This document shows positions 43,716-57,000 of a stretch of 64,000 nucleotides of DNA, in pieces. Where the stretch lies: contig OZ022503.1 of assembly GCA_963989385.1 (NCBI GenBank), positions 92,204,638 to 92,268,637 on the forward strand. The letters run 5' to 3'. The translations under genes and the position numbers were made by a program. This DNA is from Ctena decussata (lineage: Eukaryota; Mollusca; Bivalvia; Lucinida; Lucinidae). The notes below the pieces were generated by a model. That model made no database searches. It saw only the letters and a program-made list of their open reading frames with translations, and was not told the DNA's origin. Every line of letters begins with the position of its first letter. The first letter of the stretch is position 1.

Positions 43716-44644
43716 CGAGGGGTGATCATTAAATAATGGAAACTAGCATTTATTTCATAAGCTTTGAGTCAAAACAGTATTCCATATATATATTACCTAA
43801 GAAGCAAGCATATGACATATAATTAAGTCCTGAAGTACCGCCTAAGAATATCGTTGCCATGGCAACGATGCCTTAAACTTATAAGGGTTAGTCTTTGATT
43901 TTTTGCATATTTTCATGTAAATTTGCTGCTGATTAGTAACAAAGAATAGATAAAAGTTTGTGATAGTGTAATTGCTTCATGCAAGGCTCAGATACTAAAA
44001 GAAATACATATTAATTCATGACTTGCTCTCAAACCTGGCAGAAATACAGACCGTGAAAGACATTTGATCAGACAAAATTTGACGTTTTTCGCTGATTTTA
44101 AGCCGGAGGGACCAGCATTATGATGTCATTGCAATTTAACAAACAGAGTCTTGGGATAATTTTATAGCAGAAGGAACCAAAATCATCCTGTACATAATAA
44201 CCGATCAATTAACTTTAGCAGAATACCTGAAATAACAAAATGAAATGTCAAATCCCCTAACTATCAATTATTGTAACCCCTGCTTCAGCTTTGAATCATG
44301 TCAGATTTTAGAACGTCTTCATATACAATCAGTATATGTGTTTCTAAAGCCAAAACCTAACTTAAACGGAACGTGTTCCAAATTTTTCAACTTCTCTTTA
44401 CATATCGCACAAAATAAGCATAATACAAGCACCTCCTTACCAAAAAGACGTCGAAAAATTCACACGCGATACCCAGCATGAACGTGATGTAATATGCTGC
44501 TATGGTAACACGTTAAAATTTCAATTTCAAACATGAATTCGAAATCTCAAAAGACACTGTTTGGTGATACATGAAGGATACTTATTTCTGTATATAATCA
44601 ACTACTCTACAAAGGTGTTACCATTATTTAATGATCACCCCACG
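43716..44644. mobile_element. 929-bp mariner-like inverted-repeat element, no transposase
   Basis: Ends CGAGGGGTGATCATTAAATAATGG and its reverse complement with one mismatch, preceded by TA at the left. CGAGGGGTG-type ends with a TA target are typical of some mariner families. The interior shows no transposase motif, so I read it as a non-autonomous derivative. Confidence 0.65.
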
Positions 44645-45189
44645 AATCTAAAGACAAGTCTTGTGCTATTTTTACTAGACTTTCTTTTAACGGAAATGAG
44701 AATGTTTTCACGTATGCCTACATCTATCTGTCTTATGGTTGTCTCATAGAAACAGGCAGTAATAAAATAATAATACCTGCTTATCAATACACCCTGTGGT
44801 ATGTGTAACTTGTCCCGTTAAAAACCCGTCTGCTCGACTGAAGCAAGTCTGAAAATAGACAAAAGTTTGTTAATAAACAATACGCCAAACAAAACTCTTC
44901 TAAAAACAGTTAAAAATTTCATAGAAACAGTTGGGCATATACAAATGTAAAACTATCTTTGTCGGTAGTAAGAAAGATTTCTTACTAGAGATATATTGTA
45001 AAAGTATTGCTAAGGTGGATGTGTTGCGCAATGTTTTCGCAGCGATACAATTTTTGTGACTTCCTATTTACTTGAATGTGAGCGAAAATATTCCAAAACG
45101 CGGGGGAGTCTTAGAGGCAAATGTTGATCCCAGAGCAGTGCACTATTTCCTTTAAAAACTCTGTGCCATCGGAGATGATTAGACTATGG

Positions 45190-46950
45190 ATTTGGAGAAG
45201 AGGCGGTATGAAGCAGAAGGACGACGGAATACAAGAAAGCTAACAAGAGGGTTCAGAAGACCCTGAAGAAGGCAAAGGAGGACTGGATAGGTATTCAGTT
45301 CGAAACTATTGAAACTTACCTCAATATAATAAAGAACAAGAGAGCACATCAGATGATGAAGGCTCTAACTTTAGAGAAACAGGGTAGGTCCACAACTTTT
45401 CAAGATAAGTCTGGGAAATTACTAGCATTCTTAACAAGAGATTCTGAACACTTGGATAAAGTATTGCTCAAAGTTATACAATCATGAGAGTTAGGGCGAC
45501 AATGCAGTTCTAGAATACACTGAGAAGACAATCTACAATCGATCCTTCGTGAGAAAGTTGAGATTGCAGTAGTAGCACTGAAAAAGGAGAAGTCCACCTG
45601 GGTTGAAAATATACCAGCAGACCATTTCCAAGCAGGCGGGCAGATCATTATTGATGTTTTAGCAAAAATACGTAACAAGATCTAGGGAACAAGAGAATGA
45701 CCGACCCCATGAACTTAGTCGCTGATTATTAAAAACTCTCAACAGAATAACCTACAGCTACAGAACCATCGGTGTTATCAGACATCCGAGCAAAGTCATG
45801 CCGAAAATCATCTTAAACAGGCATAAATCCAAAGCTGAAGACGTATTCACCGAAAAATAGGCTACGTTCAGACCCACAGAACAGATCTTCAACCTCATGG
45901 TCATACGTGAAAAGTGCTTCAATATTAGCAGGATCTGTACCATAACTTCAAAGGCTTCAAAAAGCATTTGACAGGGCATGGCAGGCACCCTTATAGGTCA
46001 CCACGCGGGAATACATTATCAATGGAAATCTAGTTCGCGGCACCTTCATGACAAGGCTATTAGTGCAATTCAGATTAATTACGGCAAATAAAATTAGGCA
46101 AAGATGCCTCCTTTCGCCCACGTTCTTCAGCATTCGTTTCTCAAAAGACCTATGTTTAATGCTCTGGAGTAACCGCAGGGACTTATATAATATGGGTTGG
46201 GTAGAAAAATATAAAGAATGCACATACAAAGTCATATGGACAAGGAGAGAAAACCTCGAATATAATTTTTAGGGTAACCTTGATTTTCCGGTGTAAAATA
46301 TAAACCAAAAGATGAATTTATTGTAATTATCAACAATGCATGCGGAGAGAGTATTCACTTAACGATAATACTTGTTATAAGCCAAGCAATTAAAAGATAC
46401 TAGCTTCCTTCCTTCAAGTTGAACCTCAAATGACCAAGCAACAGAGAAAACCAAACTCCGACTCCAACCAAATACATACTAGTCTTATGTTGCGCCAATT
46501 ATTAAGTCTGATGCCCAAAAAACTGGCGTGCAATTTAAGGGAGAGGCATAGTATTAACCATGATTGGGTTAACCACTAAATATGCAGACTGCAGCATCCA
46601 TTACCTTTATCTTATATCATATACGTTGGTAACGCATGATATTTTTCTGATCTCATCAGAAAAATCAAGCCTCACCAGTGGCCCTGATAATGTCTGGTGA
46701 CGAAATCCAGAGAAAATCATACTGTAATTTCTTTGTTTAATAAGGCCGCCGATTCCTAGACCTAAAAGTTCTTCTGGCCTAGCAAAGACCCTTCTACATG
46801 ACACAGCGAAAGGAAAGAGGAGAAAAGGAAGACATAAGAATATTTGGGAAGACAATATTAAGGAGTGGACAGGGGTGGACTTTGCTAGCACAAGGGCAGC
46901 TGACGACAGGACTTTGTGGTGCCCGACGTCCTTGCAAGGTTTATGTGGGA
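45190..46950 (+). pseudogene. RTE-like LINE, heavily decayed and rearranged
   Basis: 45190-46165 matches the linker and RT part of the copy at 1-1855 (for example AGAAAGCTAACAAGAGGGTTC, TTTAGAGAAACAGGGTAGG, CAGAACAGATCTTCAACCTC). 46750-46945 matches the C-terminal end (TTCTGGCCTAGCAAAGACC, GGAAGACAATATTAAGGAG). The ~580 bp between is unrelated, so the catalytic part is lost. Many stops and frameshifts. Confidence 0.75.
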
Positions 46951-47404
46951 TGAAGAAGACCTCTCAAATAAGCCTACCGGCATCATACGTAAAAAGATAG
47001 GCATCATAAAGTTTCAACAGCTTTTATCTGAATTCTGTCGAAGGCGTGTTTATTTGTTTTTTTTTTTTTGTTGTTTTTTTATCAGGATCGTTGGGGTTCA
47101 GTTAGCGGTTTTTTTTTGCTCTAGATTTCTGGTGTCTAAACACCAAATGGGAAGGGAAACAATTTAAAACGGCACACGAAGCAAAAGAAGACAATCGGGA
47201 TTCAAGAGATCAGTCCTTTATCAGCAGATGACCGCGTGGCTATTCTGAACAATATACAAAAAGTCCAGGACTAAACAAAAGCCAACAAACAATGAAAATA
47301 TTAACAAGAACCATGCGGACATGGCAAAACGCCAAAAACGAAAAATTTCTGGTAAAATGTGGGCATTTGGTTTGCTCCTTCAGGTCTAAGTTTTATGGTG
47401 ACTA

Positions 47405-47572
47405 GGAGCGGCTGTAGTGTAGTGGATAACACTCCGGACTACCAATCCAGGGATCGCAAGTTCGAACCCCCGCTTCTCCGGTCTTTCGGATGAGACTTTA
47501 AACCGAGGTCCCGTCTCCATATGACCTCGTTGTTGGTGGGACGTTAAACCCGAGTTCACTCACTCACTCACT
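47405..47572 (+). mobile_element. tRNA-derived SINE, family B
   Basis: tRNA-like head GGAGCGGCTGTAGTGTAGTG (A box) with GTTCGAACCCCCGCTTCTCC (B box and acceptor end), body CTTTCGGATGAGACTTTAAACC, end GGGACGTTAAACCCGAGTTC then (ACTC)n. Partial copies at 4212 (minus) and 9645 (plus). It has the same GGACGTTAA block as family A. Confidence 0.85.
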
Positions 47573-47639
47573 TTATGGGGACTGGTCTATAAATTAAAAA
47601 AAAAAGAGAAAAATTGCAAGTAGGGCTGATTTTTTTTAT

Positions 47640-48320
47640 CAGTTCAGAGAAATTATCATACGTTACAAGTGTATTGGCTATAACATTTATGTAATGCTAC
47701 AGTCTGCATACTTTGTGGTGACCCAACTTTGCTTCCCCCTTTAGTACTTAATTTGCATGTCGGGCATTAGACTCAACGATGGATCCGGCGTAAAACTATT
47801 TATTTAATTAGTTCGGGCCGGAACTTTTCTTGTCTTTTGCTTGATCATTCGGTATTCAACTGGTGGTCTTATTTTCTCCTGTATTTCAGGGGAGTTGCTT
47901 GGCACCCCGGGGATCTCCAGGTATCATAATACGTTGTTTCTGTCGAGTCATTAATCATAAATGTGAGTAATATTTCTGTAGTAAAGTTGAACTGTTGCAA
48001 AACATTAGTGCAAAGATTGGGATTTCGTAAAACCCTTTTAAGTCCCCAAGTAATTTGTTGTTTTCCATTCCAATGAAATATTTATGTTGGGTTCTTATTG
48101 TTTCTTGGTTTTGGTGTCTGTGCAGGTGGTTTTGCAGATGTTATACGATTGGATTTATCAGTTTGGGAAACTGTGTGACCACCTGTCTAGGAAATAGCAG
48201 TCCATTTGGTTTACCATGCGCGTCTTTCACGACCTGTTGTCAAGTTAGCTATGTACTTCTGTCCATTTTGGTTTTGAGGGCAGGATATGGAATCTGATTG
48301 TATAAGTTCTGAGCATTGCC
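47640..48320 (+). repeat. ~0.86-kb interspersed repeat, diverged copy C
   Basis: Begins GAGAAATTATCATACGTTAC and follows copies A and B (GCTACAGTCTGCATAC, GGGATCTCCAGG, ATAGCAGTCCATTTGG) with much divergence and some gaps. Confidence 0.55.
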
Positions 48321-49289
48321 CTTCTAACTACGTTGATGTCATTTGATACTAAGTTGTCAAAACTGCGTTGAGCATATTTCTTTTGCACGCAAGTGTATTT
48401 GCTATTAAATTGTTTGACGAAACTTCAGTGGGTAATTGCTAAATGTAAGTTAATGCGCCTGGAGATTTTTCTGACTCGCCGTCAAAAGAGTCCTTTTTCG
48501 CTTGGAGCACTCTTTTTATTTTGCTCTTAACAGCAGTTCGTACATATAATTTGCAAGTTTCAATAATTACCTTTGCCTGTGCATAGAGATATATTTAATT
48601 ACATTCTTCATTTTGCTAACGTTGTCCAGCTCACCACAAAGAGCAACTTTATTTCTTCTACATTGTACTTAATTTTGTTATCTCAGTCCTAGACAGACTT
48701 ATTTCTGTGACTGTCCTTTTCTGTTGAGGTAAATTATCATTGCCATTGGTTATTAGCTATCTGTCTTTGACATTTTGTTCTTTAATTAGGATGTTTTGAC
48801 CTCAAAGCTTTCTGCTTGTTTGTTTTGCTTTGTGTGTCGTCTTTATAGTTTTCCTTTCCACTTTGGTTCTGTGGACAGGATGTCGAAATCGATATCATGA
48901 TTTCTCAACTTCCTTGTAGCTTAATATGTGAAAAAAGCATTACTCAACACATCTTTTGATACATAGAGTGACGAAATCTTCGCGGGTAACAATGAAACAT
49001 GCGTTTTACCAACTGAAAATGCAAGGCGTCATTTAATGAAAGATACACGCTCTCGTAACAATATCAAATGTTTTCTTACCTGGTTCTGCTTGCATTCTGT
49101 AACGTTTAAACACTGATCGTTTGATAGTATGCCGGAACAAGAATAGCAATACAGTGCATTGGCTGCTAAAAGAAATAAAATGTTGACTGTTTTATTGTTA
49201 AATATGAATGCTTCTCAATTTTAGACATTCGCTCGTATGGCATACCATATGTCATAAGTTAATGACTGTAAAACTCCGAAGACACAAGG

Positions 49290-49640
49290 AAAGGCCCCAG
49301 TAATTCATTACTGACCGTTCCAAGGCGGTAGTTCTGTTGTGGTTCTCTGTTGCCTGTTTTTGGTGTCAGAGTTTCTGTGATGTTTTACCTTATGTATGTT
49401 CTTATTATTTTTGGTTCGGTTTGGGTTGCTGAGTGGCCACCTTTTGGGAACAAGCTGCTCACTCGGTTGGCCATATGTTCTCTGTATCTTGATTATTTGT
49501 AATCTTAGTTGTTTCCAACTATGGTTTGAGGGCTGGATTTGGATTTTGATTGTTTCAGTTCCTGGTCTTTGCATACTTTTTACTTTCACAATTCATATAT
49601 TTTGTCATACCAGTACTTTGTTTCCGGAATGTTAGTCAAG
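49290..49640 (+). repeat. ~0.86-kb interspersed repeat, 3' part, copy D
   Basis: TGACCGTTCCAAGGCGGTAGTTCTG and downstream GGGAACAAGCTGCTCACTCGG correspond to the second half of copies A and B. Smaller pieces with GACCGTTCCAAGGCGG lie at about 6490-6615. Confidence 0.55.
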
Positions 49641-49667
49641 CATCAATATTTGGCTGTTTCTAATAGT

Positions 49668-49903
49668 CCACATCTCAAGGTCGTCTGACTTCGCAAGAAA
49701 GATTTTTACAGGGCACAGGGACAGGGAAAGGAAGAAGATGAAGATAGAAAAAGAGGTAGGCAGACATTATTAAAGAGTCGACAGAGATGGACCTTGCCAT
49801 TACAATTAGTACAGCTGAAAAAGTGGGAAAAGATCGTTGAAAGGTCATCTGTTTACCCAAACGTTCCTGCTAGGTTATGAAACAGAATAAAATAGAATTT
49901 ATT
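49668..49903 (+). pseudogene. RTE-like LINE 3' end remnant
   Basis: Decayed counterpart of the last ~230 bp of the 4967-5725 copy (TTTTACAGGGCACAGGGAC, GGTAGGCAGACATTATTAAAG, CTGCTAGGTTATG), ending AGAATAAAATAGAA. Confidence 0.7.
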
Positions 49904-50680
49904 ATAGGCCCGCTTTGAAAAGTGGGGCTATACTGGTTTGGTCTGTCCGTAATGTCATAACTCCGTAATTCCGTAAGTCCGTAACGCTTTTGTGCCAATT
50001 TTCTCAGGAATTATTAAAACTATAATCTACATATGGACAAGGATCTGTTGTATTGCGGGATTGAGAATCGGGCTCATTGCTATTTTATTCCCTTTATTTG
50101 TCACAGTTTTCTCATGAAATGTGCAAGCTACAATCCTCAAACATGGCAGACATATTTTAGAATATATGATTGTTTGTTGGATTGAGACTCAGGCAGATTG
50201 CTCTTCTTCTTCTGTTTCTTTTATCTATTTTCTTTCTATCCCTATTTTGCATGTAAACATTGAAAATTTGTGTCAAATATGGCATACATATGGAGGATTA
50301 GTGATTATATCGTGGGATTGAGACCCAGGCTCCTTTCTCTTGTTCTTCTCTTTTTAATCCATTTTTTCTTGCCATATTTTGCATGTTAATATTGAAAATT
50401 GAGTCAGAGTTTTCTCAGGAAGTATTGAAGCGAGAATCTTGAAACTTGGTATACATATGAACAGTGTGTTGTTGTATTGTGGGATGGAGAATGTGGTCAT
50501 TGTTTTAATTCTTCCCTTTATTTGTCCATTTTTCTGTCTTTTCAAGGTTAATTTGTATCACATGTTTCTCAGGAACTGTGCAAGCTACAATCCTCAAACA
50601 TGACATACATATGTAGAATGTATGATTGTAGTGCGGGATTGGCCGTAATACAATCATAATTCTACATATGTATGCAATCT
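49904..50680 (+). mobile_element. hairpin-headed tandem element
   Basis: Head hairpin TATAGGCCCGCTTT-GA-AAAGTGGGGCTATA (49904-49933), a GTCTGTCCG stretch, then ~165-180-bp units with GCAAGCTACAATCCTCAAAC, GCATACATATG and GTGGGATTGAGA. Near its right end is an inverted repeat, 50608-50630 against 50651-50670. Related units occur at 60300-60800. Confidence 0.6.
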
Positions 50681-51719
50681 TTGAGCCTAGTACCGCCAAC
50701 AAGAAGAGAGTTCTGTAGTTAAGCAACATTGCAGCCATTTACCTCTCAAGTTTTCTGTTAATGTTAAGGAACGCTAAGACAAACTTCCTACGATGTATTG
50801 GTTACCTAATCTCCATTAAAAAAAGAGCTGTCGCCTGACAGCATAGCTCGCCTGAACTGGGGTTTTCCCATCTCATAGACATTTGTGTATAGGGCTTGTA
50901 CTGCATAAAACATCATGCAAGCATATCCAAGTATTGTCAATATATTTATAAAATCAATGACCTTGGCTTTGGAGTCACTCAGTGGGGAGGGGGTAGTATT
51001 TTGCGAAAACTCAAAGCCAATATCTTACATCAGTTCAAGTATAAATTAAATCCATCCCAAGCACTATGGAACAGTATGCTATCAGAATACTTTAAAAAAA
51101 AACAAAATTCTATGTCAATGACCTTGATCTCAAGGTCACTGAGTGGGGTTGGGGTGGTACTCTTTAAAATTTTGAATCAATATCTAACTACAGTGCAAAT
51201 ATCAAAACAATCCAGTCATGAGAAAATGCGATATATTTAATTGAAGACTTTAAAGTGAGTGTGACCTGATTTTTTACCCCTAAGCCCTTGTTAATGTCTG
51301 ATCCTCGGATATGTTCCAAATATGGAAGGCTTCGTGGCTGTGGTTGCTGAGATATGAATGTTTGAGAAACTTTGTCGCAAATCTTTAAAGTGAGTGTGAC
51401 CTAATTTTTTACCCCTTGGACCTACCCCAATGTCCGATCCTGCAGTATAATGTGATGTAATAAAAGGTTATGCTATGATATGATTATGCTCCAAATATGG
51501 AAGGGTTCTTTTTAGTGGTTGCTGAGATATGAATGTTTAAAAAACTTTGTCGCAAAACTTAATAGTGAGTATGACCTATATGTTGACCCATATGCCACAC
51601 CCCAAGACCTCAAGTATGGATACAGTGTTACAGAATAGAAGGATATGCTATGATATGATTATATTCCAAATATCAAGAGGTTCTGGCCAGTGGTTGTTGA
51701 GATTTGAAACTTTATTTAA

Positions 51720-52581
51720 GAAAATTTATCATATGATTTAAACGCAATGGCTATAACATAGATGTAATGCGACAGTCTGCGTGCTTTGTGGTTAACCCAG
51801 TCACGGTTGACAACTTTGCTGTCCTCTTTAATTGCACGCCGGTGGGTCGGGGTTCAGACTCTATGATAGCCCCTACATAAAGCTATATATTATTTGGTTG
51901 GGGCCGGATGTTTTTCTGTTTCTTGGCCCACCGGGGTTCAACTGGTGGTCTTCTTTTGCTCCAGTGTTTCTGTGGTGTTGCTGACGCCCCAGGGATCTCC
52001 AGGTGTCTCAACACGTTTTGGCTGTCGAGTCCTCATCCTTGCTTCATCACGGTCTTTTCTTGATTTCAATTGTTGACCGTGATGACTCTCTGATGAGTTA
52101 GGGGACCTCCATACGGACCGAACTACCAACTTATTGTGTGCACCGCGGCGGAGGGTGAGGGTGAAGGTTTGGGCCCAGTAAAATCGGTTTAACCCCCCCC
52201 CCCCCCCCACAGTAGTTATTAATGACCGTCCCAGGGCGGTACTTTCGTTGCGGTTGCATTTGTTTTATGTTCGGTGCTGTGTAATTTATTGTGTTCTCAT
52301 TATAACCATTCTATAATGAAAATAGAAAATATGTAAAAGAAAATGTTGTTAAATGTTTTTCTTATAATTTGCTTAGTCTGTTGTAACCCTTCTGATGGTC
52401 TAAATTATTTAGTTCAATAAAGATAGCTGAGTTGCCACCTATTTGGTAAAGAGCTGCTGACTCGGCTTATCACTTGAAATTTATTGTTTGTTGGGATGTC
52501 TTTGTCAATCTTTCCCTTTGATGTTGGGGATAGGGTTTGGGATCTGATTCAGTCAGTTCCTGAAGTGTAGTTACTCTTTAA
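51720..52581 (+). repeat. ~0.86-kb interspersed repeat, copy B, with 6-bp target duplication
   Basis: Closely similar to copy A from the first to the last base. ATTTAA at 51714-51719 and 52582-52587 flanks it. Constant ends show it moves as a defined unit and not as a randomly 5'-truncated fragment. Confidence 0.75.
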
Positions 52582-52616
52582 ATTTAAAAAACTTTGACGG
52601 AAAACTTTAAAGTATG

Positions 52617-52674
52617 ACGCCCACGCCAACGCCAACACCCGCGCCAACGCCAACACCCACGCCGACGCCGACGT
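52617..52674 (+). repeat. (GCCAAC/GCCGAC)n minisatellite
   Basis: CGCCAACGCCAACACCCGCGC-type hexamer repeats, about nine units. Confidence 0.85.
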
Positions 52675-52718
52675 CAGAGTGACAACAATAGCTCTCTGTA
52701 CTTTCGTACAGGCGAGCT

Positions 52719-53738
52719 AAAAAACGCACAATTTATTGCAAATTCTAGGTCTTGTACTACTATTGAACTTTCTAAATTATTAACTTCTTGCCTCATTGCT
52801 GTCAAAAAGCATGTCATAAGGTACTGTGAAAAAGGTCTGGTAAAAAATTATTTTGGTCTATCTAAAATTTTGGTGAGATAATTAATAAATTGATGATGAG
52901 AGGGTTCCGTGCGACCATTTTTTTTAACTTATGATTTCTTTACACTCTATACTGATTTGCCACATAATTTGATCAAGGAAAAAACTTATAGATTTAATTG
53001 AGTGGACGGTCCAAAGGGACGGTTCCCCTTTCCTTGCCTGTAACGAAAGAAACGCTTTCTTTACTTCTGAACATCAAAACCGATATAAACTTTGGTCATG
53101 CCAAAATATGTGTGAAGCTTTAACATATCCTTTATATAATACTAACATTAGATTTGGTACTAAGTAATACAGACAAATTGTTTGTATTCAGATATGCACT
53201 AATTGTGCTCCTATTGTAGCGGATTTGTTTATATTATGCTATGAAAGAGATTTCATGGCTTTTCCTTCTAATGATAAACAATCTGAAATTATTGAGCCTT
53301 TTAATTTTACATCTAGATATCTAGCTGATCTTTAAACTATTGACAATCCTTACTTTGAAGGATTTACATTTATCTATTTCAAAAGGTTTTGTTTCAACCG
53401 AAATGTATGATAAACGCGATGACTTTGATTTTGATATAGTGAATTTTCCATTTTGGCTGGTGAAGTTCCCCGTTCTACCACTTATAGGGTTTACATTTCT
53501 CAACTTATTCGGTTTGCTAGAGTGCCTAGTAATGTGACGCACTTCAATGCCTTTGATAAAATCTTAACTGCTAAGCTTCTCCAACAGGGCTATCGGTATC
53601 ATAAACTTCGAAAAAAAAAATCAAAATTCTATCATCGACACTATGAACTGATTTCTCAATTCAAGGTCGGATTAAAAACTCTTTTGCAACAGTGCCTATC
53701 GGAACCAGAATTTTACGGTGACTTAGTTTATAAATGCT
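52719..53738 (+). pseudogene. YLDD-type reverse transcriptase remnant (possibly Penelope-like)
   Basis: Broken RT reading through several frames. ELSKLLTSCLIAVKKHVI-like at about 52770-52820; a TLYT..PHNLIKE-like block at about 52940-52980; CTNCAPIVADLFILCYERDF at about 53190-53260; SRYLAD, where the family has YLDD, at 53308-53325; STEMYDKRDDFDFDIVNFPF (53395-53455); then RVYISQLIRFARVPSN and LLQQGYRYHKLRKKKSKFYH, ending FYGDLVYKC at 53738. The G/C-TNCAPL.ADL and YLDD motifs with a later aromatic-rich tail recall an RT group common in marine invertebrates. I think it is related to Penelope-like RTs but am not sure. The catalytic DD pair is damaged and there are stops. Confidence 0.75.
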
Positions 53739-53744
53739 AAAAAA

Positions 53745-54090
53745 AATGTAGGTAGCTCTGATTTTTCTGATTGGTTCAGAAAAATTGTCGTTTGTCCTGG
53801 ATATAACATAATTGAAATGCTACAGTCTGCATGTTTAGTAGTTAACCCAATCATGGTTAATAACTTTGTTTCCCTCTTTAATTGCATGTCGGTTGGTCAG
53901 GTATCAGATTCATTGATGGGCCCGACATAAAGCTACTTAGTTTAGTCGGTTATGGCCAGCGTTTGCTTTGTCTGTTGCTTGGTTATTCGGGTCTAACTGA
54001 TAGTTTTCTTTTGCTCCGGTATTTCAGTGATGTTGTTTGACTTCCCAGGGGTCTCCTGGTGTCGTAATACGATAGGTCAGCCTAAAGGTT
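53745..54090 (+). repeat. ~0.86-kb interspersed repeat, 5' part, directly after the RT remnant
   Basis: Starts within a few bases of the RT stop with AAAAATTGTCGTTTGTCC, then GATATAACATAATTGAAATG, GCTACAGTCTGCATG and GGGGTCTCCTGGTGTCGTAA, parallel to copies A to C. Its position suggests the repeat is the terminal non-coding part of the RT element. Confidence 0.6.
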
Positions 54091-57000
54091 TCTTAATCCA
54101 TGAAAAGAATCATCACAGGAAACAGAAAACAAGAAGTTTCTTTTAAACAGGCAAGATAATTGCCGAATGTAACACAGCCGTGGGTTCTTTAAATGCGAAA
54201 AGGATGAGAAATAGCTATTAAAAGAGGCTGTTCAGGAAAAAGTACACTCAATACTTGTGTGAAGTTAAACTGAAATCAGTCTCTAAATGAGCCGCGACAC
54301 AACAACACCAATCAAGTGACAAATGCGCCCAGCCAAGAATTAGAAAAGCCTGGGCATCTACCGAGTATGATCAGAGTAAAAAGATAGGCAATGATCTTCT
54401 TGAGTCTTCTCTGCCCGCATGGAGCTTGCCCAATAGGACTTATCCGGAAAATGCTAACGTTACCCTCTGTACACCCAAGACTTTTAAATTTCACACATAT
54501 TGTGGTCTCTATGCAACGAAATAATGCTGAAAATTTAAACTGGATATCTTGAATAGTTCTGGACTTATAGCGACTTGAAAATATATAAGACATAAAGAAG
54601 GAAATGCTAAAAATGTACCTAGGTGGGTACAAATGAGCAATTATATCATACTTTTTCCTACTGGGTTGCCATATTAAATAATGCATAAAATTACTATTTT
54701 TATTCAAATGCTTTGATATTTGGCAGACTTGTACTTTAATAACTTATCTATATGACTATGCTGTCACATTTACAACTTTGAACTTACCATATTTGGAATT
54801 GTCAAAATTTAAACAGCCGTATCTCCAAAACCCACTCAGATATTTTATTCAAATTTTCTACTTTTTCTATTCTTATCAAATACTTAAAATGATAGAAGAC
54901 TGAAAACCCAAACTGTAAAGCTTTCAAAATTTGCGTTTCCTCATTAGGCCTATTTAAGTCGAATATTTGCGGTATCATCCTGGAGTGATTTTGTAGCATA
55001 TAATCTTCTAACTTTTTTGTGTTGCTGTTGTATTACTTTGGCTACTAACTGATATCAGTGAATAGTGACACCTACAAGTCAGCAAAATCCGGACGCATCT
55101 TGTCATACGGAAGCATTTATCAACCATATAATTTATTTTTACGTTCTTTTTTGTAGATTTTCTGTTCATTAAGGAAAGGTTTATCTGTAAAACAATTAGA
55201 CCAGAAGCAAGGCTATGAAGAAAAAATCAAATACGCACTGATAGCTTTCGTCTGAAAACTGTACAGACAGATATTCTTGTTCAATGTTTTTTATATTCTA
55301 TATAGTTTAAAATTTGCTCTCATATGATAAAGACCCAGATCTAGGTCAAACTTCAAAACTAAGTAGCCTGGCCCATGCTCCTTCTTCTGAATGTGTTCTC
55401 CGCTCTCGAAGGAACTCTTTAAGATTTAAGTTAAACTTGTAAGGCCTTACGGCAAAAAAAAAAAGTAAAAGAGAGGACCATAATAGTCCTGCAGCGCTCT
55501 CTTGAGAACCAGTTTATCTTGACCTCGCATATACGTCTACAGAGAAACGTTTGTGTTTTTTGTGTTTTAGGTCAAAGTTCAATCCACGACTATTATTTAA
55601 ACAGACTTGGTGGGGCGTTCCATCAATGGTCAATTCGGCCGTCTTGTATGATGTCATCAGCTGTTACGCACTAATGTGATTCACTCAGCATCTTGTTTAT
55701 CGTTTTTGAGGTTTTGATACTTCTAGATGACATTGTTCCTAAACAAAAAAATACAAAAGTTTAAATTAATACGACCTTGTGTCAAGGATCGAAGTTTGTT
55801 CTTGACCTCATATAACGTTTGACATCATAATTTCAACTTACTGATCAGTCATGCCAAACATATTATCATAGTCTTCAGTAGTATTCGAGATATTAACTTT
55901 TATAAAGTTTTCAAATTAAAAACATGGAAAGTGAATTTGATCTTTTCGTAGTTAGGTAAACGGTTGAAAAAACTCGGTAGGACCTTCATACCAAGACTGA
56001 AGGACACTGGTTGTTTGAATCAGGAGAAGAAGATTTACGATCGATTTTTACCATATATGGGCTAAGCGGAATTTTTGTATGATGCCATCAGCTTACATGT
56101 ACTAACACAATTCACAACCTTTTCATTAATATTTCAAAACATGTCAAAATAGCAGGCAGGAGGGATGGGGGTGGATGCGGGATAGCATCCCTGCTATTGG
56201 GGACATGGGGTAGGGGCAAAGCCACACGGCCGAAATTTAATTTAGAGCAATTCAAAGGGTGTCTCATGAGCTCTCCTTGGTATATTTGATGCATTTTAGA
56301 AGCTAAAAAGGCTGCTTAAATGTCATGTAAGATGAAGCAAAACTCAAGGAAATTCAGACGAGTTCTTATTTTTTTCCAAGTCCAATATGGAAGAGACAAA
56401 TATCATGTTTTGTTGCAGACTGTTTTTGACTTGTACCTGCTATTTTTGTAAGTGATATTCACCTCGATCTTTGACCTCTATTGATCTCACGGATATAACC
56501 TGCTTGATAAATCCTTTCATTATCTACTTTAAAGATCCCCATTCAGTGTACGTCGGAGTAACCGTGCAATATTTTTGCATATGTGTATTGCATGGTGTCA
56601 CGTGCATTTTGCATGGAGTTAAGGAGTCACGTTCATTCGAACTACTTTTGTTTTGTTAAAGAAAATTTTGGAAGCTATTTTGCTGCTAACAGCAACTGCA
56701 AAACAAGTGAAAATGTCGACAATAGTGTCGTGTTTGCTCTGCTCTATAAATCCCATAAAGACAATTTAATATGTTGAACCTTGGATCTGCCACTTTATTT
56801 TCTGCGGAGAGCTTCGGAAGAGCCGTAGAAAGAAAGACTGGAAAATGACGCCTAGTTCTTGTTGACGTAAATGTTTGTTAACTGACGTAACGCTCGATAC
56901 CGAAACGTCATTTTCACTCTTGCGCCATCGTGTGTGGTTCATAGCATGTATGAAGACACGAAGTCGATTAATATGATTTCGAATTTAAAGCAATTAGTGG

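Larger units (their letters stand above)
50825..52718 (+). mobile_element. inverted-ended tandem element interrupted by repeat copy B
   Basis: AGCTCGCCTG at 50845-50854 recurs as CAGGCGAGCT at 52709-52718. The interior has ~150-180-bp units (AAAGTGAGTGTGACCT, TTGCTGAGATATGAATG) and, near the right end, a (GCCAAC)n tract. Removing 51720-52581 with one ATTTAA makes the unit pattern continuous. Confidence 0.6.
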
